DNA of 64,000 nt from Corticium candelabrum (Eukaryota > Porifera > Homoscleromorpha > Homosclerophorida > Plakinidae): contig NC_085092.1 in NCBI RefSeq assembly GCF_963422355.1, positions 470,501 to 534,500 of the forward strand, given 5' to 3'. A program made the position numbers and the translations under genes. Each line of letters begins with the position of its first letter. Positions within the stretch are counted from its first letter, which is position 1. Below the pieces are notes generated by a model, which searched no databases, was not told where the DNA came from, and saw only the letters and a program-made list of their open reading frames with translations. Of this stretch, positions 13,413 to 36,317 are shown one piece after another.

Positions 13413-13628
13413 CTTACTTATTGTTTCTGCTTCTGTTTCACGACTGTAGGTACACACAAAGCGGCTGTCGCTTGTTACAACGCCTGCCTATCTGATCCTC
13501 CTTCTAATGCTATTGACTATCGTTTTCAAGAAATGCTACTCGACTGTTGCGTAGAAGACCAGAAACGTGTTCGAAGTCGTCTGCTACAACTCATTGAAGA
13601 CACACAGGCCGTCAACGTACAGACCTGA
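11829..13628 (+). pseudogene. BAG2: BAG2-like gene, 5'-truncated and frameshifted
   Basis: Recognised as BAG2 (BAG-domain nucleotide exchange factor and CHIP inhibitor) by the segments LLDDLELRVEKYE, AERVMNHCLTISVQVETIR and AIDYRFQEMLLDCCVEDQ, which line up in order with vertebrate BAG2. Two exons are seen: 11829-12154 (acceptor TTTAG) and 13450 onward, joined at phase 1. There are two problems. The coiled-coil start (frame of ELRVEKYE) and the body (frame of VETIR) are offset by one base at an A-run near 11897. Near 13607-13615 a 4-bp insertion relative to the left copy shifts frame to an early stop at 13626; without it the frame would run to about 13857. No first exon is found, and the duplication junction lies 40 bp upstream. 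The intact copy is presumably left of the window. An ATG at 11899 could still start a shorter protein. Confidence 0.8.
12155..13449. other. BAG2 intron, no other gene seen
   Basis: AT-rich intron DNA with a short TTTA tetranucleotide run at about 13386-13412. I see no coding, RNA or mobile features. Confidence 0.6.
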
Positions 13629-13949
13629 AGAAACAAGAGACGGGCACATATGCACATACCCACCACTTAGTGGAGCAGCAAGACAAAAGTACGATCCGAA
13701 CAAGCCGCTTGCAATTGGAAGATCAAGTGAAGCGAGCAGCCGTGACGGTGAGACGAAACCAGACGCCATTCGACTGCACAGTCCCGACAGCTACGTAGAC
13801 AGGGACTACCTACCGCAAGAGGGCTGTTCGTCGGCTCTTGGAACAGCATTTACTTAATACTTCTTGTACGTAGTTGTAGTGTTTTACGTGCACGTGACGA
13901 CCCACCCAATGCAATACTTGAAGACATAGTTGGTCTTAGCACGTGACTA

Positions 13950-16373
13950 GAGCGCGGCCCCGTTCCTCGGACACCATCATCTTCCGGACGCGAGTTCTCA
14001 GTTATCCGTTTTTGAACGCAGTCGCTACTAGACTCGTACCCAGTCCTCCTCCTCGCGCGTGCTCCACGTGTTTTGGCACGTGCTTTTTGTTCCACTCGCC
14101 AGGAGGACTGGTAACATATTTTGTCATGTGACCATTTATTTCATTAGTTTAATTAGAAACCGATCCTGTAAATTGTTGCCACCTGCACTGATAATATGGT
14201 GGCGAGTAATTAGTCTCACGAGAGTACAACGCTAAACGTCGCCAGCCAACACAAAAAACACAAAGCTTTACGCTCTTTCTAGAAACTGTTCAGAAATTAG
14301 AGTTACAAAGTAGATCGCTTTCGTTCCAACGAGCGAAATCCTCGCTTCATGAACATTGTAGCTTCACTATCTATCGGTAGCGAATGCACCTTGCACGCGC
14401 TCCTGTCGTCTATTGGTTACCATTCGCTTCGTACTGAGCAGCTAGAGACATCTCTGTCAATTCCGGCTGGAGAAGACGTCGTCATGATGTCCACAGCAGA
14501 GACACTAATGAGTTTGCACCTTGCGTGACGACAACTATTGCTAATAACCGTCTAATAGTCAAGGTAATTGCGACTCAACTCATTATAATAGGATCCTACG
14601 CGTGCCCTTGTAGCAACATTTTTTTCGTCTCGCGTTACAGTTTTGACCAATCAATACACCGAAAACCTACCACGTGAAGAACTAGTTCTTCACGTGACAT
14701 AATATGTTACCAGTCCTCCTGGCAAGTGAAACAAAAAGCACGTGCCAAAACACGTGGAGCACGCGCGAGGAGGAGGACTGGGTACGAGTCTTAGTCCCTA
14801 CCACATCATAAATGTAGGTATCCAAGTTGTAATTGAGCACACCAAAAGAGAGCATTGTACCTCTTCTCTGCTTAGAGTGAGATTGAAAACTGTGCGGAGC
14901 CTTGCATACCCCGTTCATCGGACAAACGCATCGTTCACCGGACAGTAGCGTTTAAATTGCACACACGCATCCTTCCCCCTAGTTACTTATATATTGCTAA
15001 TCAACAACTCTTTACCTACAAATCGCGTTGTTAACCTGCTTGTCAGCCAAGATCTGTATGAGTTACAGTCAGTCAAACGCCCGTGGCAACGGCCCCAATC
15101 ATCGGACACCCATTTTCTTGCCTTCCTACCTTCTCAGCAACAGCTCTAGGTTTCAAATAACTGCACTTGATTAAATTCAGCTATCTGAAACGTCGCAGAA
15201 CGCAGAACACTTGCCTAGAGTGCTTGATGGCAATTCTGAGTCATTTCTCATACAACCACGCCCCCATTAGGACGTGTAAAAGATGTCGCTTGAACGAACC
15301 AGCCGTTCAACAAAGAAGGCGACAACCGAAACCGATGAGAGGGCACCATTGAAGTGCTAAAACGCTCTTTTACCCATTGCAAAGAAAGTTGATCACTACG
15401 TAGCGCGCGTTGACAAGGACTTGACGTTATCTAATTCAACTTTACCTAGGAGAAGCAGGGGTGAAGGTTCTAGCTGCTCTGATAGTAAACAAAGTTCCTG
15501 CATTCGGTACAGCTGGTTGTACCAACGATGACGTGCTGCACTTCGTGACGGTGCAAGGTCAGGCAAAGGTAGATATTAAACTGAGATAGAAACACCTGCA
15601 CACGTCCTATGCAGTATCAAGTGACAATTTAGGTGCCTTGAAAAGAAAGCACGGGCTGTTACTGTGCGAGTTGGGAGAATGTGCTCACCGCAAAGCTCGA
15701 ACATGGATGACGTGAATCGTCTGCTACATTCGTGTGCATCAAGCCTGTGCAGTTGTGCTGTAAGACACTCAGAAGTTCAAATTCTTACGCTGGGAAGACT
15801 AGACAGTACCGGAGGGCCAACAGAGTGAGCTTGTCAGCAGAGAAAATTCAGCAGTTTCCGCTACTAACCGTTGCTGAGTCAAACAAAGGTCAAACGAATT
15901 GGGGCCGTACGATATTTCCTTCCAACTCTCTCTCATGACATTATTACCTGCAGACTGCTGCTGCAAAGAAAAACGTGTGTCCGACGAATGGGGCGTTACC
16001 ACGACTCAATGAGCGTGCGGTATCTCTCCTGGAGAGTACAGTGTACAGCAAATGGAGACTGTGATAGTGTTGTTGTGTTAGCTAGTCACCTATAAACCTA
16101 TCTCAGGTGCGAAGTTGCAGAATTGCCTTTGCGTTTTCATGGGGGAGGTCGTATCCGGTGAATGATGGTGGTGTCCGATGAACGGGGTCGTAGAGAAGGA
16201 TCACGTTTACCGTCCTAGCATAACCGTTTCAAGCCTTTGGAAGTCCCACGTCTGGAATCACAGTCTTTACTAATCGTTCTTACTGTGGGCTCTAGCAAAG
16301 CTCAGTCTTACTTCGTTTACTTCTTGCACGGCTGTCCGATGATTGATGGTGTCCGATAACAGGGGCGTCGCTC
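13950..16373. mobile_element. DNA transposon of unassigned family, present only in copy 2
   Basis: The empty site is visible in copy 1 (336-346), so the limits are exact. Ends start GAGCGCGGCCCCGTT and, on the reverse strand, GAGCGACGCCCCTGTT, then share TCGGACACCATCA. The flanking duplication is TA, or CTA if the shared C is counted. Inside are further copies of the end motif CCCCGTTCATCGGACA or close variants, near 14919, 14935, 15094, 15988, 16171 and 16336-16365. They are mostly forward in the left half and reversed in the right half, as expected of transposase-binding arrays. Between about 15170 and 16100 there are scattered short open stretches but no transposase I can name, so it is probably non-autonomous or badly decayed. 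Confidence 0.8.
14031..14790. mobile_element. Foldback/MITE nested in the transposon
   Basis: Inverted arms of about 103 bp, 14031-14133 and 14688-14790, begin GACTCGTACCCAGTCC and are nearly perfect. They enclose about 550 bp with no coding. Flanks are CTA and TTA, compatible with a 3-bp Harbinger-like target but not proving it. It lies wholly inside the larger element and so is younger than that insertion or travelled with it. Confidence 0.75.
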
Positions 16374-16493
16374 TACCGGATTTAGCAAAATTAGTGGGCG
16401 GGTTGCCGGAGTTAGCTCAACCCTCAACGTCAGTCATTAGCCTGTGTCGCGGCGTTTCCTAGTTAGTTTGATGTTGGTAGACGAAGCGGTAAC

Positions 16494-19400
16494 ATGATGA
16501 GATTTACCATTTTCTTGCAATTTCTTTGTTGGACATCACTACTGGCTGTTGATGCCTATTATTATGTGCAGCCGTCGGCACCAAAGTGTGGAGGTAGGGT
16601 AGCCATCGATTCTGGTAGGCAAAGTTTCTAATTAATAATTATAAACGTTATTTGTATTTAGTGGGTCACTGGTCAGACTGGTCTCCTTGGCAGCCCTCCT
16701 GCCCATCGTGTTCAAGTCATGTAAGGCTTCACTGTTCCTGACTTCCGCAGTCCTACATGATGACCCCGCGTGTTGCGCAATAACATGGGTTCTGTGGTTT
16801 GACGTGTTAGAGTCTATGCATGTAGCGAAATTCCCGGATCTCATCGGCTTTTACATAGACTCGCTCTCTCCGCCTCGTCATTCCGCAGATTGTCAATCCT
16901 AAGGAAATTAATTAAATAGTTTTGGGTGTTGCTAGTAGTAGGATGAGAGGGGGGATTATTGTTTTACATGCAGCTCACGAATAGTGGCAAGTAAAAACAC
17001 TTCTGCTTTAAAACTGACAGTTCTGCAAGTACTTCAAAACTTACTAACTACTATAATAGTACACCAAACGTAACGTGACAAGTTACGCGTTGAATAAATC
17101 AGAGATCAGAACTGTTGACATCAAATTTAACTTGGTGGGTGTTATGCAAGAATCAAAGAGGTAGGTACAGTGTACTGATCATGTCTTTTCTGCACAAGGT
17201 CATACATAGTTAATTGACAACTCAAAAGCTACTTCAGGAACTCCATGCCAGGAGTTGTTGTACCTGCATGCTGCTGCTAATCATATGACATCCTACACAC
17301 TGACTGACACACCATGCATGTAGGCATGTTCACATTACTGAAAAGAATGGTAAGTCTGGTGCTGGAAAATTATTGAATTTAATTAGCCCTAAATCCTAAA
17401 AGCAAGAATTGAAACCTACTAAAGGGTCTATAAAATAATAATGTTGAACATTAAATCTCTTCAACTACTACTGGCTAGAGATACCAGTGTATACATTATA
17501 AGGTGATGGTGTAGTGGACTACGGATAAACAGTCAACTCTAGTGCATCAGACTAAAAGAGACTGACTGGGTTTTGTTTTGTATATTTAAATTTACAAAAG
17601 ATGCATGGTTGACTGGGATGTCTGAACAAACTAGACAAAAGTTTACCACGCAGGTTGATGGCGTGCATGAGGTAAAGCAAGATGGAAAATTCTTGCAATA
17701 ACTATAGATATATATAGCTTTTTTATTTTAATTTTAAAAATAATTCTGCTGCAAAATTCTCGCTTGTTTTTAACATCAATATACTATGGAAAAAATCTGA
17801 TCGAATCATAAAACTAAACATTTTAGCAAGTTTTAGTTTATTTAATGTGCTATGCTAGCGGTGACAGTGATATATCACTACAAATCAATTGACTTCAGCT
17901 GTTGAACTACTGTAAGTTCGTAACAAGTGGATTCTGTGTCAATTAGGCAGCAAAGAGATCCCTCGATGATGACAGCATTGAAAGAGATCGACGCAGTTAT
18001 CCTTATGATGGCAGTTATTCTTACAGTGGCAACCAACGTGTTATCCAGAAGCGATTCAGGTCATGTACTGGAGTGAGATGTATAGGGAAAAGGAAATGCT
18101 ATGGAAAATCTGCTCAGCACCGAACATGCTCCATACCAGAAAAATGCCGTGGTATCTCCAGACACTCACATTATTGTACAAACAGCCGTTGTCGAGGTAC
18201 AATAGTTTATCGTACAAACATCCAAGTTTATTTCAAATAATGAGCTGTTTGTGTAGTTTGCACCCCTGTTAATGGGATATGGAGTGCCTGGACAGCATGG
18301 TCACGATGCTCACGTTCGTATGGCAAAGGAACACAGTCGAGAAGCAGAGTATGCTCTGGATCTTTGTGTGGTGGAAAATGCATAGGACCAAAGGTTGACA
18401 CTCGAGTCGTTTCATTAAGTTGCTGTTCAGTAAATGGCAACTGGGCTGCATGGTCCGGTTGGTCAAAATGTATAGGGAAATGTAGTAAAGGAGTGAAGTT
18501 TAGGAATCGAAAATGCTCTAGTTCGGCATGCGGTGGCTCATGTAGTGGTAACAGCCTTGAACTACAGAAATGTGATGCATGTTGCCCAGTGAATGGGAGA
18601 TGGACAGCGTGGACTAGCTGGACAGAATGTACTGTTTCATGCGGAGGTGGCACCCAAATTCGGTCCCGTCACTGTACTGGTTCTCGGTGCGGTGGCACGT
18701 GCACAGGCAAAAATGTTATAACTCAAACATGTAACAACGACGACTGCTGTCCAGTAAATGGCAAATGGGCTGCATGGTCCGATTGGTCAAAATGTATAGG
18801 GACATGTAGTAAAGGAGTGAAGTTTAGGAATCGAATATGCTCTGGTTCAGCATGCGGTGGCTCATGTAGTGGTAACAGCCTTGACCTACAGAAATGTGAT
18901 ACGTGTTGCCCAGTGAATGGGAGATGGACAGCATGGACTAGCTGGACAGAATGTACTGTGTCATGCGGAGGTGGCACCCGAAATCGGTCCCGACACTGTT
19001 CTGGTTCTCGGTGCGGTGGCACATGCACAGGCAAAAATGTTATAACTCAAACATGTAACAACGACGACTGCTGTCCAGTAAATGGCACATGGTCAGACTG
19101 GTCAGACTGGTCAGAGTGTTCTACAACATGTGGTGCGGGCATTCAGCACAGACATCGAAACTGCACCAAATCTAAATGTGGCAATTACTGCACTGGATCG
19201 GAAACTGAAAGAAGAGTCTGCAGCACCATTTGCTGTCCACGCAATGGAACGTGGACTAACTGGACAGACTGGACAGATTGCTCTGTTAGCTGTGGAGGCG
19301 GATCCCAAAACAGATCACGTACATGCCGAGGTCATTCATGCGGTGGTTACTGTGATGGTCTAGATCATGAAACTCGGGACTGTAACACTGATTGCTGTCC

Positions 19401-22400
19401 AATTAATGGTACGTGGACTGATTGGTCGGATTGGTCAACGTGTCCAGTAACGTGTGGTACAGGTATTCAATCTAGACATCGTAACTGCACTGATTTTGAG
19501 TGCGGTGGCTACTGCGATGGACCCGAATCTGAGACTCAACTTTGTAATACTGACTGTTGCCCAGTAAATGGAAATTGGACAGAATGGGAAGCGTGGACAG
19601 ATTGTTCGGTCGTTTGTGGAGGAGGGACTCAAAATCGGTCACGAACTTGTCATGGATATTCGTGTGGTGGTTATTGTGAAGGGTTAGACTATGAAAGTCA
19701 GTCTTGCAATACTGAATGCTGTCCAGTGAATGGAACGTGGTCTGATTGGTCTGATTGGTCAGACTGTCCTGTGACGTGTGGAGCAAGCGTTCAGTATCGA
19801 AATCGTAACTGCACAAATTTCACATGCGGTGGCTATTGCACTGGACCAGAAACCGAAAGCCAACTTTGTAACACAAATTGCTGTCCAGGTAATGGGACAT
19901 GGACAGGTTGGTCTGACTGGTCAACGTGTCCAGTCACGTGTGGTACAGGTAGTCAATCCAGACATCGTAACTGCACTGATTTTGAGTGCGGTGGCTACTG
20001 CGATGGACCCGAATCTGAGACTCAACTTTGCAATACTGACTGTTGCCCAGTAAATGGAAGTTGGACAGAATGGGAAGAGTGGACAGACTGTTCGGTCGTT
20101 TGTGGAGGAGGAACTCAAAATCGGTCACGAAATTGTCATGGATATTCGTGTGGTAGCTATTGTGAAGGGTTAGACTATGAAAGTCAGCCTTGCAATACTG
20201 AATGCTGTCCAGTGAATGGAACGTGGTCTGATTGGTCGGATTGGTCAGAATGTCCTGTGACGTGCGGAACAGGCGTTCAGTATCGAAATCGCAACTGCAC
20301 GAATTTCACATGCGGTGGCTATTGCACTGGACCAGAAACCGAAAGCCAACTTTGTAACACAAATTGCTGTCCAGGTAATGGGACATGGACAGGTTGGTCT
20401 GACTGGTCAACGTGTCCAGTCACGTGTGGTACAGGTAGTCAATCCAGACATCGTAACTGCACTGATTTTGAGTGCGGTGGCTACTGCGATGGACCCGAAT
20501 CTGAGACTCAACTTTGCAATACTGACTGTTGCCCAGTAAATGGAAGTTGGACAGAATGGGAAGAGTGGACAGACTGTTCGGTCGTTTGTGGAGGAGGAAC
20601 TCAAAATCGGTCACGAAATTGTCATGGATATTCGTGTGGTGGCTATTGTGAAGGGTTAGACTATGAAAGTCAGTCTTGCAATACTGAATGCTGTCCAGTG
20701 AATGGAACGTGGTCTGATTGGTCGGATTGGTCAGAATGTCCTGTGACGTGCGGAACAGGCGTTCAGTATCGAAATCGCAACTGCACGAATTTCACATGCG
20801 GTGGCTATTGCACTGGACCAGAAACCGAAAGCCAACTTTGTAACACAAATTGCTGTCCAGGTAATGGGACATGGACAGGTTGGTCTGACTGGTCAACGTG
20901 TCCAGTCACGTGTGGTACAGGTAGTCAATCCAGACATCGCAACTGCACTGATTTTGAGTGCGGTGGCTACTGCGATGGACCCGAATCTGAGACTCAACTT
21001 TGCAATACTGACTGTTGCCCAGTAAATGGAAATTGGACAGAATGGGAAGCGTGGACAGATTGTTCGGTCGTTTGTGGAGGAGGGACTCAAAATCGGTCAC
21101 GAACTTGTCATGGATATTCGTGTGGTGGTTATTGTGAAGGGTTAGACTATGAAAGTCAGTCTTGCAATACTGAATGCTGTCCAGTGAATGGAACGTGGTC
21201 TGATTGGTCTGATTGGTCAGACTGTCCTGTGACGTGCGGAACAGGCGTTCAGTATCGAAATCGCAAATGCACGAATTTCACATGCGGTGGCTATTGCACT
21301 GGACCAGAAACCGAAAGCCAACTTTGTAACACAAATTGCTGTCCAGGTAATGGGACATGGACAGGTTGGTCTGACTGGTCAACGTGTCCAGTCACGTGTG
21401 GTACAGGTATTCAATCTAGACATCGTAACTGCACTGAGTTTGAGTGTGGTGGCTACTGCAATGGACCCGACTCTGAGACTCAATTTTGCAATACTGGCTG
21501 TTGCCCAGTAAATGGAAATTGGACAGAATGGACAGAATGGACAAACTGCTCGGTTGTTTGTGGAGGAGGAACTCAAAATCGGTCAAGAGTTTGCCTTGGG
21601 CATTCCTGTGGCGGTTATTGTGAAGGACTAAACCATGAAAGTAAGTCGTGCAATGAAGAATGCTGTCCAGTAAATGGAACTTGGGCTGATTGGGCTGACT
21701 GGTCAGCATGCACCGTAACGTGTGGTAGAGGGACACAAGTAAGACATCGTAATTGCATTGACTCAGAATGTGGAGGTTCATGTGACGGGACAGATTTAGA
21801 TACCCGCAGCTGCAACACAGATTGCTGCCTTGTAAATGGATCATGGACAGAATGGTCGAACTGGACAACATGTACGGCAACATGTGGTGGAGGAATGCAA
21901 AACAGAACACGGCAATGCACTGGTTTCTCTTGTGGTGGATTCTGTGATGGGGAGGATGTCGATGAGAGACAATGTAACAAGGAATGTTGCCCACAAGATG
22001 GTGTGTGGACAGGATGGAGTGAATGGTCACAGTGCGTTAATATCCGTGGCCGTTACACACAAAACAGAAGAAGAGACTGCATTGACATTTCGTGTGGTGG
22101 TCAGTATTGTCGAGGTGCCTCATCAGAAAATCAAACATGTGATCCACCTTATTGTCTTGGTAAGCAAATATTTGGATTCCAATTTACAATGACCTTTTGA
22201 TATCTTTTTTTCTAGAATTCCAACAAGCACTCATATATGCAAGCCGTCATTCCATCTATGCTCTCCCTCTGATCTGCTTCAGTAATACAACATTATCTCC
22301 TCTGCTCGTTTACTCCAACAGCTCGGTTGACATCACATTTGTAGCATATGACCCTGTGACTCAGTATTACTACTATGCTGACCAGACGACTGATTCTGTC

Positions 22401-23752
22401 TCACGAGTCAAGCAAACTGGTGTGGCTCAACTGATCTACACTCATGGCAGTGAGATAACTGGCATAGCTGTTGACGTAATGGACAGGTCACTGTATGTGA
22501 TATCTGGTGAACGTATTGTTTCTATTGATGTGGACATTAGTAGGTCAGTGCGGATCATCATTGATCAAGGTTCTAACACCAGTACTGCCGCATTCAGTCA
22601 ACTACACGGACAACTGGCAGTTGCCCTTTCCAACATCATAGTACTCATTTCAAGAACCAAATACATTAATCGGCTAACAATCACCGATGACGATGCAATC
22701 CAACCTTTTGATATAGCCATTGATCAAGACAATGACCAGTTTCTTGTTGCTGGAAATGTTGGCGGTTCTGCAGTTGTTAATGCCATTGATTATGACGGTG
22801 CAACTAAGTCTACTCTGAACTTGCGCACAACCGTTGAAACCCAACTTGACAGAATTGCTGTAGATAGTCGTCATTACTATATTCCCGTGACTAGAGGAAT
22901 AGCCGTAATTCCTAAAGACACACTGGAACACGACACGGTGTACAACACAGAGATTAACAATATAGTCGACATGGTGACATCATTTTATGCTCCACAGGGT
23001 ACTGAATAAATGTTGCTGTGTCATGTTACTTTCGCACAGCTGACTTGTTTGTGTATGTAGGCAACGAGGGTTGTGGCAAATGCCCAACGACTGAGGAGCT
23101 CGAACAGTTGATTTGTGACAATCAGCGCAACTATGGTAAGTAACCCCATATCCACATTCATCCATCAATTCTGCCACCAACACAAACATATTTGCCCATG
23201 CAACACGTTCTCAATTAAAGTTCTTTCTGCCTTAATAAAAAAGTTGATTTACCTCAGGGCTTTGTTTTGCTGCTACACCGAAAGTTGTGTGGCCATGCTC
23301 ACTTAGCCATCATGCTTACTATAGCATTTGCCTGCCTTGTTTTTGTTGTCAGTTCGACAAATGTGTTTTGTTTAGCTTTTGAAGGAAGACTGCTTGATGT
23401 AGTCGATGACTTGAGGACTGGTGCTGTTCACTACACATTCCGTGTAAGACATATCCACAAAGATAGCAATGTGGCTGACATGTTGGGAGTCAGTGTCGAG
23501 AGCAGCAAGGGAGATAATGACACGGTTGATGTCTATTCACCAACTCATCATTGCTGCGGTGAGCTACATGTTGGGGTTAACTATCTACTGATTGGTCAGG
23601 CAGGTGTCAATCGACTCCACCTGCGTATCAATGACGTAGTATTCGATATGAACGAGTTATCTTCCGATGAAATAACAAGAGCATCCACTCAATGTGAGAA
23701 CGTAGTACTGGTACCTCAAAGAAACTCCTTTCAGTTAGGACTTATTGAATAG
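16494..23752 (+). CDS. Secreted TSP1-repeat / beta-propeller / NTR protein, copy B (7 exons, 1848 aa)
   Basis: Paralog of gene A from the tandem duplication. Exons: 16494-16593, 16662-16720, 17947-18196, 18257-22159, 22216-22998, 23061-23135, 23376-23752; all phases agree. The signal peptide and split first TSP1 are kept. A 1,082-bp deletion has fused the front of exon 3 with the back of the exon 5 equivalent, in frame, removing one whole TSP1 exon and merging two halves. The long exon has 24 TSP1 repeats, giving 25 in total. Its first unit has lost a conserved cysteine (SRSYGKG where A has SRSCGKG). The propeller and NTR domains are close to A. A stop 13 codons early trims the C-terminus. 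Upstream, a transposon now separates this gene from the BAG2 fragment, which may change its promoter. The gene otherwise looks intact. Function is not known. Confidence 0.84.
17947..18196 (+). other. Chimeric exon formed by microhomology deletion
   Basis: The first part matches copy A up to base 2210 and the rest matches copy A from 3289 on; the word AGCA is shared at both edges (2207-2210 and 3289-3292). The join keeps the frame (CYGKSAQHRTCS), so a TSP1 front half and a different TSP1 back half make a new domain. Confidence 0.9.
18257..22159 (+). repeat. Coding TSP1 repeat array, 24 x 162 bp
   Basis: Exactly 1,296 bp (eight units) longer than the same exon in copy A. Two units near the start (WAAW and WTAW types, 324 bp) are duplicated, and two extra 486-bp three-unit blocks occur in the middle. 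The blocks at about 20055-20540 and 20541-21026 are almost identical. Confidence 0.92.
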
Positions 23753-24030
23753 TCACTTGGATTGGCAGACAACAACATCAACAGTCCATAAATAGTATGT
23801 TGTCTAACTGAGTAACAGACACATGGGGAAACTTGATAGTGAACAGAGTTTTAATGTTTTCGCTAGATTTTTTTCACTACACTGCAATTGACTAGGTAAC
23901 ACATTGTTGTGTACATTTGTACTACATGCAACAAGAATGGGGCACGTAACGATTGACTACAAAAGACTCACAATTTAATGGCACAGTTTACCATAATCAT
24001 TATTCATATATTATTGCAGTAATGTCTTGC

Positions 24031-31695
<7,665 letters not shown>

Positions 31696-31927
31696 AGCAG
31701 AGTGAGTTCTAGCGTAGCCTAGTACGCAAGATCCCGGATAATATTAGCACGCGTGCACACGTGTGGCACCTTCACCACATGTCCTGTCCTTCTACTAAGC
31801 CTAATTTTATTAGATGCATGCATACAAATCTAAAGCAGCAAGAATGTGCTCGATTTGTAGACTTAGAACTAACCGAGGAAGTGGAAACCGTTGGAAATGA
31901 CACCCAGACCTTCCAAGCGATGTCCTA

Positions 31928-32073
31928 ACACGCATGCGTCACCACTCTGATTAATTAATTAATATCGTTACTTTTGTTTTGGTTCTGTTTACCGATTTTT
32001 TAGTGTTCACTCTTTGTTTTGGTTCTAAAACAAAGAGTAAACGCTAATCGTTACCGGAGTCACGCATGCGTGT
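31928..32073. repeat. Short palindromic element between USP14 and RPS7
   Basis: Outer arms ACACGCATGCGT at both ends, and an inner hairpin CTCTTTGTTTT / AAAACAAAGAG around GGTTCT. It fills much of the space between the divergent 5' end of USP14 and the 3' end of RPS7. It may be a tiny MITE; no clear target duplication. Confidence 0.5.
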
Positions 32074-32314
32074 ATAACATTTTTGGAAGGTATGCGATAT
32101 ACAAGGTCTGTTGTGACCATCTGCACATTAATCCATTCCATCACGACTCTTACCAATCAGAGACGAAAGAGGTATGTAGAGAAAGAGCAGATGATGACCA
32201 TGAAACATAAAGCTCCTTGGTTGTGTGTGTCACGTGACCCAGTAGACAATGTTTCGTTCTTAGTTTATTTGTTGGCAACAAATTGCACTACATACACACG
32301 TTGAAGTTCCATAG

Positions 32315-35639
<3,325 letters not shown>

Positions 35640-35992
35640 TGAAACATATAAGCACGATTCCTAGTTATCTGACGTACAAAATACACAAAAGTTACGCAAA
35701 AGAGTATCTCTAAGACGAAAACTTGCGAACCTTTTAAGAAAACTAACGACAAAAAACAAGGTGGATCGTAAAAGCGACGATTCGATACTAGCCTTTACAG
35801 CGTGAGTCCGCAAGCTGGCTTCACTGCGCATGAGCAGCTCTCATAAGCGGAAGACCTTTCTGTCTACGTTCAGGTGGATTTGTCGACTTATTGAGTGTGG
35901 TACAACTTTCTCACTGTCCCATTTGTCGATATATTTTTTGTCAATAGTGAGGCTTCTTTAGGGTACACGACGTGTTGTATCAAACAATTACT
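35640..35992. promoter_or_regulatory. Divergent promoter between RPS7 and NDUFS5
   Basis: 353 bp separate the two start codons, which read away from each other. Both genes are housekeeping genes. The middle contains GCGCATG and CGGAAG-type (ETS-like) words near 35826-35852 and no TATA box is obvious. 5' UTR introns cannot be excluded. Inferred from layout only. Confidence 0.5.
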
Positions 35993-36317
35993 ATGGTGCA
36001 CGGATACGGAAAGAATGGCGGGCGCGGACGTTGTTATGTCTTTTGGAGAGACTTGCTGATGTGCGTGCAGCAAGCTGAGTATGCGAACAAGGACCACACG
36101 AAGCAGTGCGAGCTGGATAGAGAAGACTACATAGAATGTCTTCATCACAAGAAGCTGGTACGTTAATTAATTAATTAAAATTGTCTATTTTAGGTTGTGT
36201 TGACCTTTCTATGCATTGTTGTTGTAGTACGAACGTATTAGTATTATCAAACGAGAAAAGGAGCGTTTGCTAAAGGAAGGACAACTCAATGGGTCGAAAT
36301 TGTCAGGCAAGGTGTAA
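35993..36317 (+). CDS. NDUFS5: NADH dehydrogenase (complex I) 15-kDa subunit, 2 exons, 84 aa
   Basis: Accessory complex I subunit with a CHCH fold, imported to the mitochondrial intermembrane space through Mia40. Exons 35993-36157 and 36228-36317 join in phase 0. Twin CX9C motifs are plain: CYVFWRDLLMC and CELDREDYIEC, then HHKKLYERISIIKREKERLL, as in animal NDUFS5. The protein is shorter than the human one (106 aa), lacking about 20 N-terminal residues. The ATG at 35993 is the first in frame; GTG lies upstream. Start choice is fairly secure. Confidence 0.92.
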
